From positions 746,501 through 810,500 of the forward strand of contig NC_073352.2 in assembly GCF_027580225.2 (NCBI RefSeq): a stretch of DNA of 64,000 nt. The letters run 5' to 3'. Of this stretch, positions 1 through 10,989 are shown piece by piece; within the stretch, counting starts at the first letter, position 1; the number at the start of each line of letters is the position of its first letter. Origin of the DNA: Misgurnus anguillicaudatus. Taxonomy: Eukaryota; Chordata; Actinopteri; Cypriniformes; Cobitidae. Position numbers and translations under genes: made by a program. The notes beneath the pieces were generated by a model. The model was given only the letters and a program-made list of their open reading frames with translations, was not told the DNA's origin and did no database searches.

Positions 1-950
1 TTAAAAACAAAAACTTTAAAATGACACCAAGACCATGTCTATGGGTTCAAGAATAACAAAATACTGGCCATTTGAAAATAGAAAGTCATAACTTTATTTT
101 TTCCCATTGTTTTCCATTTTGCGGGTGGTAAAACTACTGTGCGCGTCGTTCAAATTAATTCAAATTTCGTTCACTTGTAGTTTAGCAATTAAACTAAATG
201 TCTATTACAATTTCAAGAATGTTTTTACTCTGCACATCGCCTGAGGAAATCTGAAGTTGTGTCGAGGGAACCAAACTGACAGCCGCGACAGCGGAGATTA
301 TCACGTACAGTACCTACAAAAGGGTATTGGAAAAAGCTTGCGTCTGACCTGCAGCGATATCATTCTGGCTTGGTGGGATGTCAGCCAGGGAGTCCTCTGA
401 TTCTGACCTTGTTCTTTTACTACTCAGAGTCTAAAACAAGGAGGGCATATTAAGTGTTCATTGTATTTTCATTTTAACCAACCAGCTATGGTTGCGCATT
501 TCACAAACAAACACACACCTCTGTGTATATTGCCATATACTTTGAAAGTGTAGCTAAGAAAGTGTGGTGGTCCAAATGGAAAACGCGAATGCCTATAAAA
601 CTGCTTGCCATTGTATTTAGGGAGCTTCAAATATAGCGTTCAGGCTAACCGTATGCATACGGCAGCTGTTACGAACACTGGTCATAGGATTAAATAATGC
701 TGACGTTGTTCCGTGATTCCGTGGTATTTGTAGGAGTTTTATTCAGCGACCACCAGTCTGACGTTTGGACGCGACGCATGCTCATAATGCCGCAAGCGAA
801 CGCAGGTCATGTGATCAGCCGAACAGCTGATCATAGCTGGACAGGGTGGGTTTTTAATTCTCATCTCCATAAATATATGTAGTAGTAAAAGGCTAAAAAT
901 CAATATCCATTGCTGATTTCTCGTCATTGTGGAGAGCGCAGTTCATGGTT
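1..950. other. unassigned sequence, no gene seen
   Basis: AT-rich sequence with short open frames only. I see no splice-bounded exon, no transposon end pair and no tandem array. It would lie within or downstream of the minus-strand nup210 gene whose exons are at 22924 and 44548. Confidence 0.5.
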
Positions 951-1296
951 GCATACGTTCATGGTTGTTAACGCGGAATTTCGCGTAATTTTCGTCAGCG
1001 AAAAAAATCAAGAAATTTGACGCAAAGCACTTAGTTCCGAGCAGTTCCCACATGACTTCTATGTGACCGGAGAACTGTTATTTTGAAAGTTTTGTCAACA
1101 TTTCCGTTCACTGGGAGCGCAAAGATACATGCACTCTCTCATCCATGTCTCTCTCAGTGCACGTCTCTCACGTGCACGCACTCTACTATCTAACCGAAGT
1201 CTGAACACAAATCATCATGTATTTGTTCAGTTTTATGCGTTTCAAGCGAGCTGAGGCAAACTAACTATCCCTCGCATTTATTATAGGGCCCTAGGG
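951..1296. repeat. fragment related to the 29383-33232 transposon
   Basis: The stretch ends in TTATTATAGGGCCCTA, like the right end of the 29383-33232 element. Its interior resembles that element in reverse: the TTCCGAGCAG and CCGGAGAACTG segments match the complement of 32850-32915, and CAAGCGAGCTGAGGCAAAC matches the complement of about 30003-30024. It looks like a short deleted or rearranged relative. The left boundary is approximate. Confidence 0.55.
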
Positions 1297-1727
1297 TGTG
1301 TGAGGTACAGAAGTGGGGCAATGCGCATGTTATTCAGAATTCTTTTTAAGTTGTTTTTTGATCAGTATTGCTGTTTACCATTTTCCTTGTCTTCTTATGA
1401 AAGACATTTGCTCTACAAGAGATTGAGTTAAGTGCACGAAAACTTAGACCTAAGCATTAAATAGGTTGTAAATAGTTGGTTACTTTCAAGGAAAAAGTAC
1501 AGTGTTCCCCTTGTTATGCTGCTTGGTTGCTGCTACTGTGTGCAATATTGTAATTATTTTATTTATGCTTAGTATTTTCAGCAGCAAGGAATTTTCTTAC
1601 TTGTTCTACCTCACCTGTTTTTACTATTTGTTAAATATAGTTCAATAAATGATCCTTTTTTTAAATTAAGAGTTGTAACATTTGGTTTTATCATTGTGTC
1701 ATTTTTATAATGTAAACTGAATGAGCA

Positions 1728-1847
1728 AAAGCAGTATCGGCTCCAAATATCGGCTAAAGAAAATCGGCAACCTGTATCGGTCATCGGCTTAGGCTGATGG
1801 GAAAAAATCGGTATCGGCACAAAAAAATCCATATCGGTCAATCCCTA
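1728..1847. repeat. hAT-like terminal fragment
   Basis: Repeated ATCGG motifs lead to CGGTCAATCCCTA, the form of hAT ends that begin TAGGGATTGACCG. No partner end with a matching 8-bp duplication was found, so this is a one-ended relic. The rest of 1297-2299 shows no gene. Confidence 0.5.
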
Positions 1848-2299
1848 ATGTGGATATGGGAAGCTTTTGAAATTGGGTAGGCCAAATCCAGGCAGAAATC
1901 CCCAAAATAGCCTCAGAGGTGTGAACTCTTTGGTTACATATATGAATGGTACAGTGATATGTGACACACAAAAACTATAGAATAATTAGTGGGAGCATTT
2001 AATACAGATCTATTATTGATTACTAAACTCCACAGCAACCTTTGCTTCCTGAATTTAAAGTGGATACTGTAACATGCATAGTTGTTTTGGCAAAACATCT
2101 GTCACATTCAGAGCCCCACACTTCACACACGCAGGTAAACCGGATCAACGCGCGTGTTGGTCTTCATGCACTGCGCATACCTGTTGATGATAAAGTTCTG
2201 TGAGAGCAGAGTAGCCTAACGTTACTCCATATTCTTTCAAACCTTTTGACCATGGATCAAGCCACAGTGCAGTGCTGGTGATCTGACTGACTGATTTTA

Positions 2300-2350
2300 A
2301 CACGTCAATGATTAAAGAATTAACTGCATGTGTTAACGCTGGCAGCCCTA
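2300..2350. repeat. hAT-like terminal fragment
   Basis: The sequence GTGTTAACGCTGGCAGCCCTA at the right edge resembles hAT ends that begin TAGGGCTG. The partner end was not identified, so this is probably a relic. Confidence 0.4.
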
Positions 2351-2441
2351 GTTTTAACATCAAATGAAGTTTGAGCTCGTAGGATTGAGCTCCTTTCGAG
2401 GACAGCAAACCAAGTTTGTTTACCAGTTAATGTTAAGACTT

Positions 2442-2620
2442 ATGCTGTGTTCCAGGCAGGTTTTTGAGCCCGTAAATCACGACTTCAAAACCACAACAGA
2501 CAACTCGGAACTGGGAGTACATCGATCTAGTACGAATTCACAGGTGGGAAGACTGCCATTCCAGTGCACTTTCACAAGTAGAAGGTTGGAAAACACGAGT
2601 TACAGGTTGCCTGGAACGCG
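2442..2620. mobile_element. short inverted-repeat (MITE-like) element
   Basis: Inverted ends GTTCCAGGCA (left) and TGCCTGGAAC (right) enclose about 150 bp with no credible reading frame. The target duplication is not clear. It abuts the TTAA element that starts at 2624. Confidence 0.55.
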
Positions 2621-2623
2621 ACA

Positions 2624-2953
2624 TTAAAGCAACACCAGAGTTTTTTTTACCTTAAAATAACATTTCCAAAAAAGTTTCAGTCGTTCATCCACTCGAAACA
2701 GGGTGAACGGCACTTTCACATTCGCTTTGAAGCCCTCTATCGGCCAAAACCGCACTAAAGAAGTATCCAACCGTCGGGTCGCAGTCCTGTAGTTCGAGTG
2801 AAAACTACAAAAACTTGTTTTACGGCAAGTTACAATCCAATCAGAGCCAGCTTTGCTGAAGTAGGCTAAATTATTTACGACAGTGGTAATGGGCAATTTT
2901 GCTTTCAACCTGTAGGGAGAGCAAAGAGCAAAAACTCTTTAGTGTTGCTTTAA
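2624..2953. mobile_element. TTAA-flanked miniature element
   Basis: Both ends carry TTAA followed by an inverted repeat: TTAAAGCAACACCAGAG on the left, and CTCTTTAGTGTTGCTTTAA on the right. TTAA targets are typical of piggyBac and Kolobok superfamilies. The 330-bp body has no transposase, so it is non-autonomous. The open frames inside are chance. Confidence 0.8.
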
Positions 2954-3684
2954 TAGGCTGGCAAACTTGTGAATTTACATTAAATTCAATGATTCCTCCC
3001 TGTACTACTAGGTAAGAGCTTGCATACCACCACCATACTTTTAGAACCACAGAATAATATTAAAGTTATTTTAAACTTTAAAACTTCATTTAGAGCAGAT
3101 GACGCTAATTTTGTCATCTCAGTTTCACTTTGCGGTTTAAAATGAATGGGTGTAAAATCCTCTCCGACTCGGACTCCACGCGGTCTTTTCCGACATTTTT
3201 TTTCAGATGAATAATGCAGGCATGATCCACATAGTTGGCTGAGCCACATACGCTATGGATAACAATCTGCGTCAGCTATGTCATCATTACATTGCATGAG
3301 CGTCCTGACACACATAAAATTCGAATGCACAGTTTTGCGTTCAAATATGCATTTACTTTTTAAATTCGAAAAAAAAATTAAATTCGAATTTTAATTTCCT
3401 GTACCGCATGACCCGCGCAAACAAAACGTATTGTTTTCTTCTAGTCAAGTAAACATGTAGTTCAATTATCCATTTTTATTCTATGTCATTATGTCAGTAT
3501 CAGTATTGTCTTTCTACCATGCACAATACTATCTACGGGCACTGCACTAGTGCTTCTAATGACAGCTGGACAGCTGTCACACAAGTTTGCAATGCAGATC
3601 AAGATGCATTTACTAAACAAGAAAATGGCATAAGAAATATTATCACAGAATAATAATCATCTTTGGAAAATCTCGGTTTCACTG
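2954..3684. other. unassigned sequence, no gene seen
   Basis: AT-rich interval with no exon-like or transposon-end structure that I can defend. The ATTCGAA-rich patch near 3320-3390 resembles interiors of hAT ends elsewhere in the window. Confidence 0.4.
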
Positions 3685-4121
3685 TATAGACGGTTTCATC
3701 GGACGCGTGTGTTACACGTCTGTATCCGAACCTTACTTCCGGTTTCGTTTTTTTTAATGCTCTGACTAGTTGCTAAACTGATCTCTTGAACAAATGTCTC
3801 GTCGAAAATAACAAATGTTTTGGTTTCCTAGGTAATCTATGTGTTGTTGTTTTTTGCTTGTTATATAAATAAACTACATTTAAAGTACTTTGTTGTTATT
3901 TATTATTAGCGGAAGTTACGTGCAGACCACGACAGCCGCTTGTTTATGTTGTTACTGCTGAAACAGTCTATAGACGTTTCATCGGACGCACTGGCTTTCT
4001 CGCGGTTATGCGTCTGGACAGAACCTAACTTCCGGTCTCTGTTTTTTTAATGGCCTGACTAGTGGCTAACCTGAACTCGAACAAATACCTCGTCGAAAAT
4101 GACAAATGTTTTGATTTCCTT
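3685..4121. repeat. pair of diverged direct repeats, about 284 bp apart
   Basis: A block beginning TATAGACGGTTTCATCGGACG (3685-3829) recurs as TATAGACGTTTCATCGGACG (3969-4121). Shared inner landmarks are ACTTCCGGT, CTGACTAGT and CTCGTCGAAAAT. Both copies contain a short ATG-led stretch close to a possible splice donor, so this may be the 5' part of a transposon gene that was tandemly duplicated. Identity to a family is not established. Confidence 0.6.
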
Positions 4122-4639
4122 GTGACAAGGGAGACAGCGATCATGGATCACTGCTATGTGAATAGCACACATTTTACACAGTAATGTTAGCTCAGTGTAG
4201 TTTTTGATATGCTATGATTTGAACTAAGGTCAACTACTTCTTGTTTATTTTGCTTGTTATTCAGAAATAAACTACTCTATAAACTAGGGATGTCCCGATC
4301 CGATCACGTGATCGGAAATCGGCCCCGATCACGTGGTTTCAGACTTGATCGGAATCGGACGTTACCTCCCGATCAGGACTCGGATACATATGCAGAGTTT
4401 AAAATCCGGCGTCAAGGTGCCGCTCTGCTGCGCTGGTGCATGTGAACGGGAGAAGGGTATTCCTGCACAACTGGAAGCTGCAGTTTTAGGACCCCAGTTC
4501 TATGACCGCAGTTTTATAACCCTACGTTTTTGTGACAGCGCCAACTACCGAACTGGATGAGCAAAACCATTCATTTGAGATGGACGACATGGAAAGCAAT
4601 CAGACTGTGAGTACCGATTTAATGAAGTTTTATTTAAGT

Positions 4640-5056
4640 ATATAAGTAGGATTGACTACAAAATCTCCCTCCTTACCCACCAATGCATCTATGGTGAAGC
4701 CCCCCCCCCACTTCAAAGAACTACTTACCTTGCAGACCTCCACTCGTGCCCTCAGATCTGGTACAGGGTTTCGACTGAAACAGCCCAAGACAAAGCTTCG
4801 GACTTTGGGAGATCGGGCCTTTTGTTCAGTAGCTCCTAGGCTGTGGAATGCTCTCCCCGACCACCTGAGGACACCACAGTCTGTGGATGTTTTTAAACGT
4901 GGCCTCAAAACTCACCTCTTTAATAGAGCTTTTAACTGACTCGCTATGTTCTTCTTGTTGTATTGTCTCTTATTTATTATTATCCTGTAGCACTTTGAGA
5001 TTTTTCTAAATATAAAGTGCATTATAAATTAAATTTATTATTATTATTATTATTTT
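4640..5056 (+). mobile_element. 5'-truncated LINE 3' end (L2/CR1-like)
   Basis: Reading frame 4652-4939 has the C-terminal signature of CR1/L2-group reverse transcriptase ORFs: GDRAFCSVAPRLWNALPDHL, then a VFKRGLKTHLF-type motif. It is followed by a short 3' UTR with TAAAGTGCATTATAAATTAAA and an ATT repeat tail at 5037-5056. Only the last 95 codons or so are present, so the copy was truncated on insertion. It is nested in the TA-flanked element. Confidence 0.8.
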
Positions 5057-5236
5057 ATAACATTTAAACGATGCAAAGTTTACATAGCGCGAACTGAATT
5101 AATAATTAATTCCCACCAATTAAACATTTGTGTGCTAGTTTTATAAATTACTACGACATTCTTAGTCCGTGGCCATATTTCATTTTATAAATCCTTGTTG
5201 AGTTTAACGTTAAATGACTACATTAATCGTTTTTAG

Positions 5237-5302
5237 TGAATGGGAAGAATTTAATCGAAAGATTGAAAAACAATTGAGGAAAGAAGGGAGATCATTCAAT
5301 TG
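5237..5302 (+). pseudogene. possible transposase exon remnant
   Basis: A 66-bp open stretch follows TTTTTAG and ends at a GTGGGT donor-like site. It translates to EWEEFNRKIEKQLRKEGR, a charged, helix-like segment. Another ATG-led stretch at 4580 ends before GTGAGT. These could be exons of a decayed transposase of the enclosing element. I do not recognise the family and chance is possible. Confidence 0.25.
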
Positions 5303-5340
5303 GTGGGTAGGGTATTGCTGTTATGTATTTACAAATATTC

Positions 5341-5443
5341 TGTCTCTCTCTCTCTCCCTCTCCCTCTCTCCAACAACTACATAAGTGTTAAATCAGAGAT
5401 ATATATTTCAGTTAAGCATGTTAAACAAATGTTTCTTATTTAA

Positions 5444-5474
<31 letters not shown>
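5341..5474. repeat. two CT-rich microsatellites
   Basis: Pyrimidine tracts of CTCTCT type at 5341-5370 and a purer (CT)n at 5447-5474, separated by about 75 bp of unrelated sequence. Confidence 0.9.
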
Positions 5475-5476
<2 letters not shown>

Positions 5477-5880
5477 GAGTTCAAGCCTGCAGCCATTCTT
5501 TAATTGCAGCAGCTGATGGATTGGTTGCATTGTTATTGGTTGCATTGTTTGTTGCAATGTTATTGGTAAAATCACATGAAAATATATAGATATATACATA
5601 TAAATATACATTCTTGAATGATTCTTGAGTCTTGTCTTGGCTCTCTACAACCTTAAAAAATTGGCTGTAATTTAGTGACTGCATATGCTGATTCCATCTT
5701 TATTTTACCTGATAATTAGCTAATTAGTTAAGCTTATAGAGCTAAACTTAACTTAGGTTTAGGGTTATAATTCAAGAAATTAAGACTAATACATTTAAAA
5801 ATATACATTTTTCATTTATAGTTTGTGTAAATTTGTTTACACTGAAAATTGTCACTTAAAGCACATTTGGTAATTAATTA

Positions 5881-7637
5881 GGGGTCAAGCCCAGAATGGG
5901 CGAAGACCCCTATTGTATCTGTTAGTTTTCTTCTTTATTATTCTTTATTATTCTTCCTGTCACCTTGCGGTCTATGGCAGCCCATAGAACCGTACGTAGG
6001 AAAGTTATGAAATTTGGCACACTGACAGAGGACAGTCCAAATAATATCCATAGCAATTTTGGAGTCTCTATCTCAAACCCGCTAGCGCCACCATCAGTCC
6101 AAAGTTGCACTTACGTTTTTGCTTATAACTTCTGATCCGTAAGTCCTAGAAACGAAATTCTTGTTTCCTCCGATTCCTTGGCTTAAGCCGATTCGACCCT
6201 ATGACGTCACTTTCCGTCATGAAAATTTTTCCGCCATTTTGAATTATTCGTAAAACATACTTTTGCAAACTCGTCCGAGAGTTTGTACCCGATTGCCACG
6301 AAAATTGGTATGTAGCATCTAGAGACCCTCACGGCAAAAAGTTATTAAAAGAATTTTGATAAACCAATCCGTTGTCGTATGGCGCGTCAACAAATTTTAC
6401 GTAGAGCGCAAAAAAACAGATTTTAGTCTGTATCTTTGCCAAACTTAGACCTATTGACACAAAACTTGGTACGTGATATGCCAGTGAAGAACTGAGGGTG
6501 CATGCACAGTTTCGTTGCAGCGCCACCTAGTGGCCAGACGAATGTATTATACGCCTATAACTTTGGCTGTGAATGACTTATTTTCACGGGACTTGTTTCC
6601 TTGGAGTTTTGAATAGTTGCCGAGTCCAACGATACCAAACATGCCAGGATTCGTCGTACGGTTAGCCCTGTGCATCAAAATAGCGCTTAAAAAACATGCG
6701 CGAATATCTCCGCGAGCATTATTCCGATCGACTCAAAAACACCATAGGAAGAAACTAACCTAACCTTCTGAACAAAAAGTTCTATTGGTGTTATATTAAA
6801 ATTTTCATCAGAAATGGCCGAAAATTGCAAAAAACGAAAAATTACCTTCAAATTTTTTGTTTTTTACACATAAATGGTTGTAACTTTGTAACGAAAATAT
6901 ATTTTTCCACCAGATTTGATACGCTGATGCATAAGCACATTCTGAGGCTACACAAAAAAAATTGTATGCTTGCAACCCCTAGATGGCCTTATAATTGAAC
7001 AAAACCTTTGATAATAAGCCAGCCCTACGGTCATACAACTGTTTCTTCACTAAACTAAAGTGTATAGACATAAAACTAGCTAGATATAACACAATCATGA
7101 CCTGATGTTGCATGCACAATTTTGTCATTGCGCCACCTACTGGTTTTGAGATAGAATATGGTATTTTTGCCTAAAACTACTGCAACAACACATCTAAAAC
7201 CATGAGTCATCATGGATTATTCCTTTCATGGCTTTGACTATAATCACTGGTGGTTGCCAATTCACTCCCTAGCAACCATTGAGAATACCTTATTAACCGT
7301 TTTTGCAAAAGCTATATCTCTGCATCAGAACATTGTAAAGACACGGGGATGGTCTCTTTTGACTAATTAAACTTGTTATAACATGATGTGACCCATGTTT
7401 TGCCACTGCAAACACCACTCACATGTCCTTCAGTGCTCTAATGTTCCATGATTATCAATAACAGAAGGACGATTGCAGTAGACAAGAACTTAGATTATTT
7501 TTGTTGATAACTTTTTTGTTTTTTCATCTAAAATTATTAGGTCTACCTAGGTTCTTCAATCTGCTATTCCAATCTCAATTTTACATCCTTTTGTGCCCTT
7601 TTCGGCTTGACCCCGGCATTGCTGCTTGCAGCTATAT
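5881..7637. mobile_element. non-coding repeat with structured ends (type A)
   Basis: It begins GGGGTCAAGCCCAGAATGGG, which folds back on GGGCGAAGACCCCT. Near the right end is the inverted match GGCTTGACCCC (7604-7614), followed by a small hairpin GCTGCTTGCAGC. The interior has no gene. It contains diverged repeats of phrases such as GCGCCACCTA and AAATTTGGCAC. Subterminal inverted repeats plus a 3' hairpin recall Helentron-associated elements, but superfamily is unproven. It shares its 5' plan with the element at 62587. Confidence 0.6.
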
Positions 7638-7902
7638 TCTTACATTTAAAATTACATTTATGAAGAAATAGTACTGAGATTACTATATTGATATAATTAT
7701 GTACAAACGTTATTACAAACTAAACCACCAGGGGCCCAGAACTGCGGACCTGAAACTGCAGCCGCCGCTATATCATCCAGTTCGGTAGGTGGCGCTGTCA
7801 GAAAAACGTAGGGTCATAGAACTACGGTCATAAAACTGCGGTCATAAAACTGCAGCCTCCGGTTGTGCAGGAATATACTATTGGTGAACGGACGAGAAGA
7901 GA

Positions 7903-8080
7903 ATAGGCTTGTTCGACTTAATGCGGCGCCACAAGAACCGGCAGCCGAATGACGTCAGAGTTTCGCGAGAGCGATTTAAAAGCAAACTCCTCCATATGAT
8001 TTCACGGATCACTCTCGCGGTAGTTTGACGTCACCCGGCTGTCGATCTTTGCAGTGCCGCATGAAGTCGAACAAGCCTAT
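7903..8080. mobile_element. TA-flanked palindromic MITE
   Basis: Left end ATAGGCTTGTTCGACTTAAT mirrors right end ATGAAGTCGAACAAGCCTAT. About 178 bp long, with a TA at each border, consistent with a Tc1/mariner-type MITE. It sits inside the 4285-9151 hAT. Confidence 0.7.
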
Positions 8081-9051
8081 TGATGAGTTTTCATTCAAAG
8101 GCTTCACACTCGTGCGTGCAGGGAACCCACGACAAAACCGGGGTTTTACCGCTCATTTAAACGACGCGTTGATCGTTTTTGTCATCATGTGCTCAGACGC
8201 AGCTCCGCGTCTCACTCGAGACCTCAAGAACGCGCATTCGCGCAGGATCATTTGACATTACTGGATAGATGAGAGCTAGAGAGAGAGGTAAGAATGGTGC
8301 CCACGTCGAAAAAACTTAATAGAAGTCTAGAAACAAAGTATTAAAGTATGTATAGCCATGTCACTCATCTCATTACACTAGATTACTGGATACAACTTAT
8401 TGTATAGTTTAATAAAATAATGTATTTTGATTATACAAGTTAATTACGACCTAACTATAGGTATTTTTTAACTAACTGCTGACCAGCTTAGGGAATCTCT
8501 ATAGCTATTTTATAAGACATATTGCTGAATCAGTATGTTGTTTTTCTTGTTAATTGAGTCTTTTTGGGTAGCCTATCTTATGCATAGATTTAGTCAAGGA
8601 GGTTGATTCTTAAAACTTCCTTCAAAGTTTGATCAATTGTGCATAATGACATGTGCAACAAATGCATATAGGGTGTCAGACTCATAGATTTGCATAATTT
8701 AAAGTTCAGGTTTTAAAGTTTGGGTCAACATGTGGCACAGCTTTAAAACTGAAACTTAAAATCATATCAGAGGTCCAAAATGTCATTGAAACACCAGTGG
8801 CTTTGCTGACATCAGGATAAAACATGTTACCCCTCGAACCCTCTCTCCTAACAGAGCCTCCCCACAAAAAAAAATCCCAATTTAACCCCTGTACATATAC
8901 TATATATATTCTCATTATTTTTTAACACATCTATAGTTATGTGCTGGCACAGAGTTAGACTCTTTTGACTCCAAACAGAAACAGCAACGCGTGCGGCATG
9001 ACATAAGGAACATCCTGGGTCTGTTTTTTCACTCTTCTTTATTCTTTTTTT
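8081..9051. other. hAT interior without recognised gene
   Basis: AT-rich filler of the 4285-9151 hAT. No transposase motif was seen in any frame. A minus-strand stretch near 8706-8915 is open but resembles nothing I know. Confidence 0.5.
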
Positions 9052-9159
9052 ATGTATAATAGAAGTATCGGATCGGGACTCGGTATCGGCAGATACTCAA
9101 AATCAAATGACTCGGACTCGAGGGCAAAAAAACCTGATCGGGACATCCCTACTATAAAC

Positions 9160-9495
9160 TACCCAAATTATTCACATAATGCAGATTTTAACTTTTTTCA
9201 GTGGAGGATAGAGATAAGAATTTGCAGCTTCTGGTTCTGACATATTTTCTCAGCTGTACATGTATGAGTGGAGTTTAAACAGCCACGTGGAATGAAGTGG
9301 CATATGTGCAGCAGTGCAGGTGTGATCTTTAATTTTCCCCCAAATCCGTGGATAAGCAAATGTTCACGGCATGACAACCGTGCATGTTAAGATCACGTTA
9401 AACCGTCATACCGGTATACCGTTACAACCCTAATCTATCTGATCAGAGAAGTGACTAGGTGTAAAAAGCTGGAATGTTAAAAAAAATAATAATGT
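9160..9495. other. unassigned sequence between hAT elements
   Basis: No gene seen. CATACCGGTATACCGTTACAA near 9407-9427 resembles the end of a further hAT family, but I found no partner. Confidence 0.4.
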
Positions 9496-9960
9496 CAGTG
9501 TTTCCCCTACCATTATATAAGGGGGGCGCCCTGCCCTCCTAATGGCTTGACCCGCCCCCCCTTGAAGGTCAAGTATATTTTATTTGATTTTCTTTATAGC
9601 ACCAGATAACAATTTGTTATTTTATTAAACAAACTAAATAGCCCTCAAGTAATGTGTTACTTATCTTATTTCTACGATGGCATGTCTTTTTGTCTGTGTT
9701 TAAAATTATCCAATTGAGTGCGCACATTTATATTTTACTGTTCGGCTTAATTCACTGAATATGCACTCTGTCATGTTGCGTGCAGCGCACGCCTCATAAC
9801 TGAAAAGGTGACGGTGTTTTCCCACACACACGCGCGCATTCTCTCCCTCTCTATCATGCTGTACAGTAGCTATATGCTATAACTCTGTGTAACAGTAACA
9901 GTGTATGCTGTCATATTTCTGAATTTGCATTGATTTGTCTGCGCTATTAGGCTACGCGAC

Positions 9961-10968
9961 CAGGGCTTGACATTAACACCCGCCAAATGCAGGTAGATTT
10001 CGGCTGTGGCGGGTAAGACAGCCAATCCCACTAGCCACTCTGGCTGGTTGAATATTTTTTTAATTGTAGTTTTCTTAAAAGTTATGCAAAATTATAAACA
10101 ATGCGCAATGACACTGGGAAACTACAACTCCCATGAGCACTCCCTGCAACGTACTGAGACGCGCGCACGATGCAGCGGAGGCTCGCGTTGCGGACCAAGC
10201 GGCAACGTTTTACCAGAGAGAGCGCAAAAGCTGATGGATTTGCGAATGCACGGGTCTGAGCGCATACACGCACACTTTGAGAAGGATAAAAAAATTGCAT
10301 GGAAGTGACTGAAGAGATTTAAAGTGCGTGCACACTCTCTGGGCAAGAGCGGAGAGAAATTCATAGCGCATACCTGAATGCACACGTCCCAGTTTTGTCC
10401 GAAATCAAAGGAAACCCACAAGTGGAGAGGTTCGCGCATCATTTTAATGTAGGCTACTTTGTGCAAAAATAATACATTCTCGACATTTGCCATTCAAAGT
10501 CTTAAATAGCTTTTAACAGAAACAATGATCAAGCATATACATTTTACTGCTGTTGTTAATAAATATTTCAAGTGTTTGTCTAGGGTTTTTGTGTTTATCT
10601 TTTTAGTTAATCTTCTACACCGCGCTCCACTGTTAATATATTAATTTAAAGTTAATCTATTTATGCCTTTCTAGCATGTTTTTCATGCACCTAAATATAT
10701 GATATGATCTATACTGATATTAACAGCTAAATAATGTAGTCTTAACTTGGGTGGTCAGTCTGCATTTGAAAGTCAATCTGCATCTAATGTAGCTAAATCG
10801 AGTACAATTACTTAAAGGCATTTTAGGATGCCATAATCAAGTTTAATCATATAAAATTTATTTTACCAGCAACAAAATTGTGCCCAGTGAAAATGCTGAG
10901 TGGGTAGTAACTTTGGAAAACAACTAGCCACTTTGGCTGGTGAGCAAAAAAGTTATTGTCAAGCCCTG
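9961..10968. mobile_element. non-autonomous hAT, 1.0 kb
   Basis: Inverted ends CAGGGCTTGAC and GTCAAGCCCTG are flanked by TACGCGAC (9953-9960) and TACGCAAC (10969-10976), a 7/8 match to an 8-bp duplication. The subterminal phrase CTAGCCACTCTGGCTGG recurs inverted at the other end. No transposase. The 100-123 residue open frames at 10006-10493 are not supported as genes. Same end family as 60177-61513. Confidence 0.9.
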
Positions 10969-10989
10969 TACGCAACATACAATAAAACT

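Larger units (their letters stand above)
4460..7873. mobile_element. TA-flanked DNA element with 101-bp inverted repeats
   Basis: The segment 4460-4560 is a close inverted copy of 7773-7873. The ends read TTCCTGCACAAC and GTTGTGCAGGAA, with TA immediately outside on both sides (4458-4459 and 7874-7875). A TA duplication fits Tc1/mariner-like or ISL2EU-like elements. It lies wholly inside the 4285-9151 hAT and itself contains a LINE tail and a structured-end repeat. No complete transposase is seen. Confidence 0.75.
4285..9151. mobile_element. hAT transposon, 4.87 kb, with nested insertions
   Basis: A 16-bp perfect terminal inverted repeat, TAGGGATGTCCCGATC, is flanked by a perfect 8-bp target duplication, CTATAAAC, at 4277-4284 and 9152-9159. 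The end type and 8-bp duplication place it in the hAT superfamily. No intact transposase is visible. Much of the interior is later insertions: the TA-flanked element 4460-7873 and the MITE 7903-8080. Confidence 0.93.

Noticed and set aside
10006..10493. Open frames of 100 and 123 residues on opposite strands
   Set aside because: They lie in a non-autonomous hAT, overlap each other, and contain no recognisable domain.
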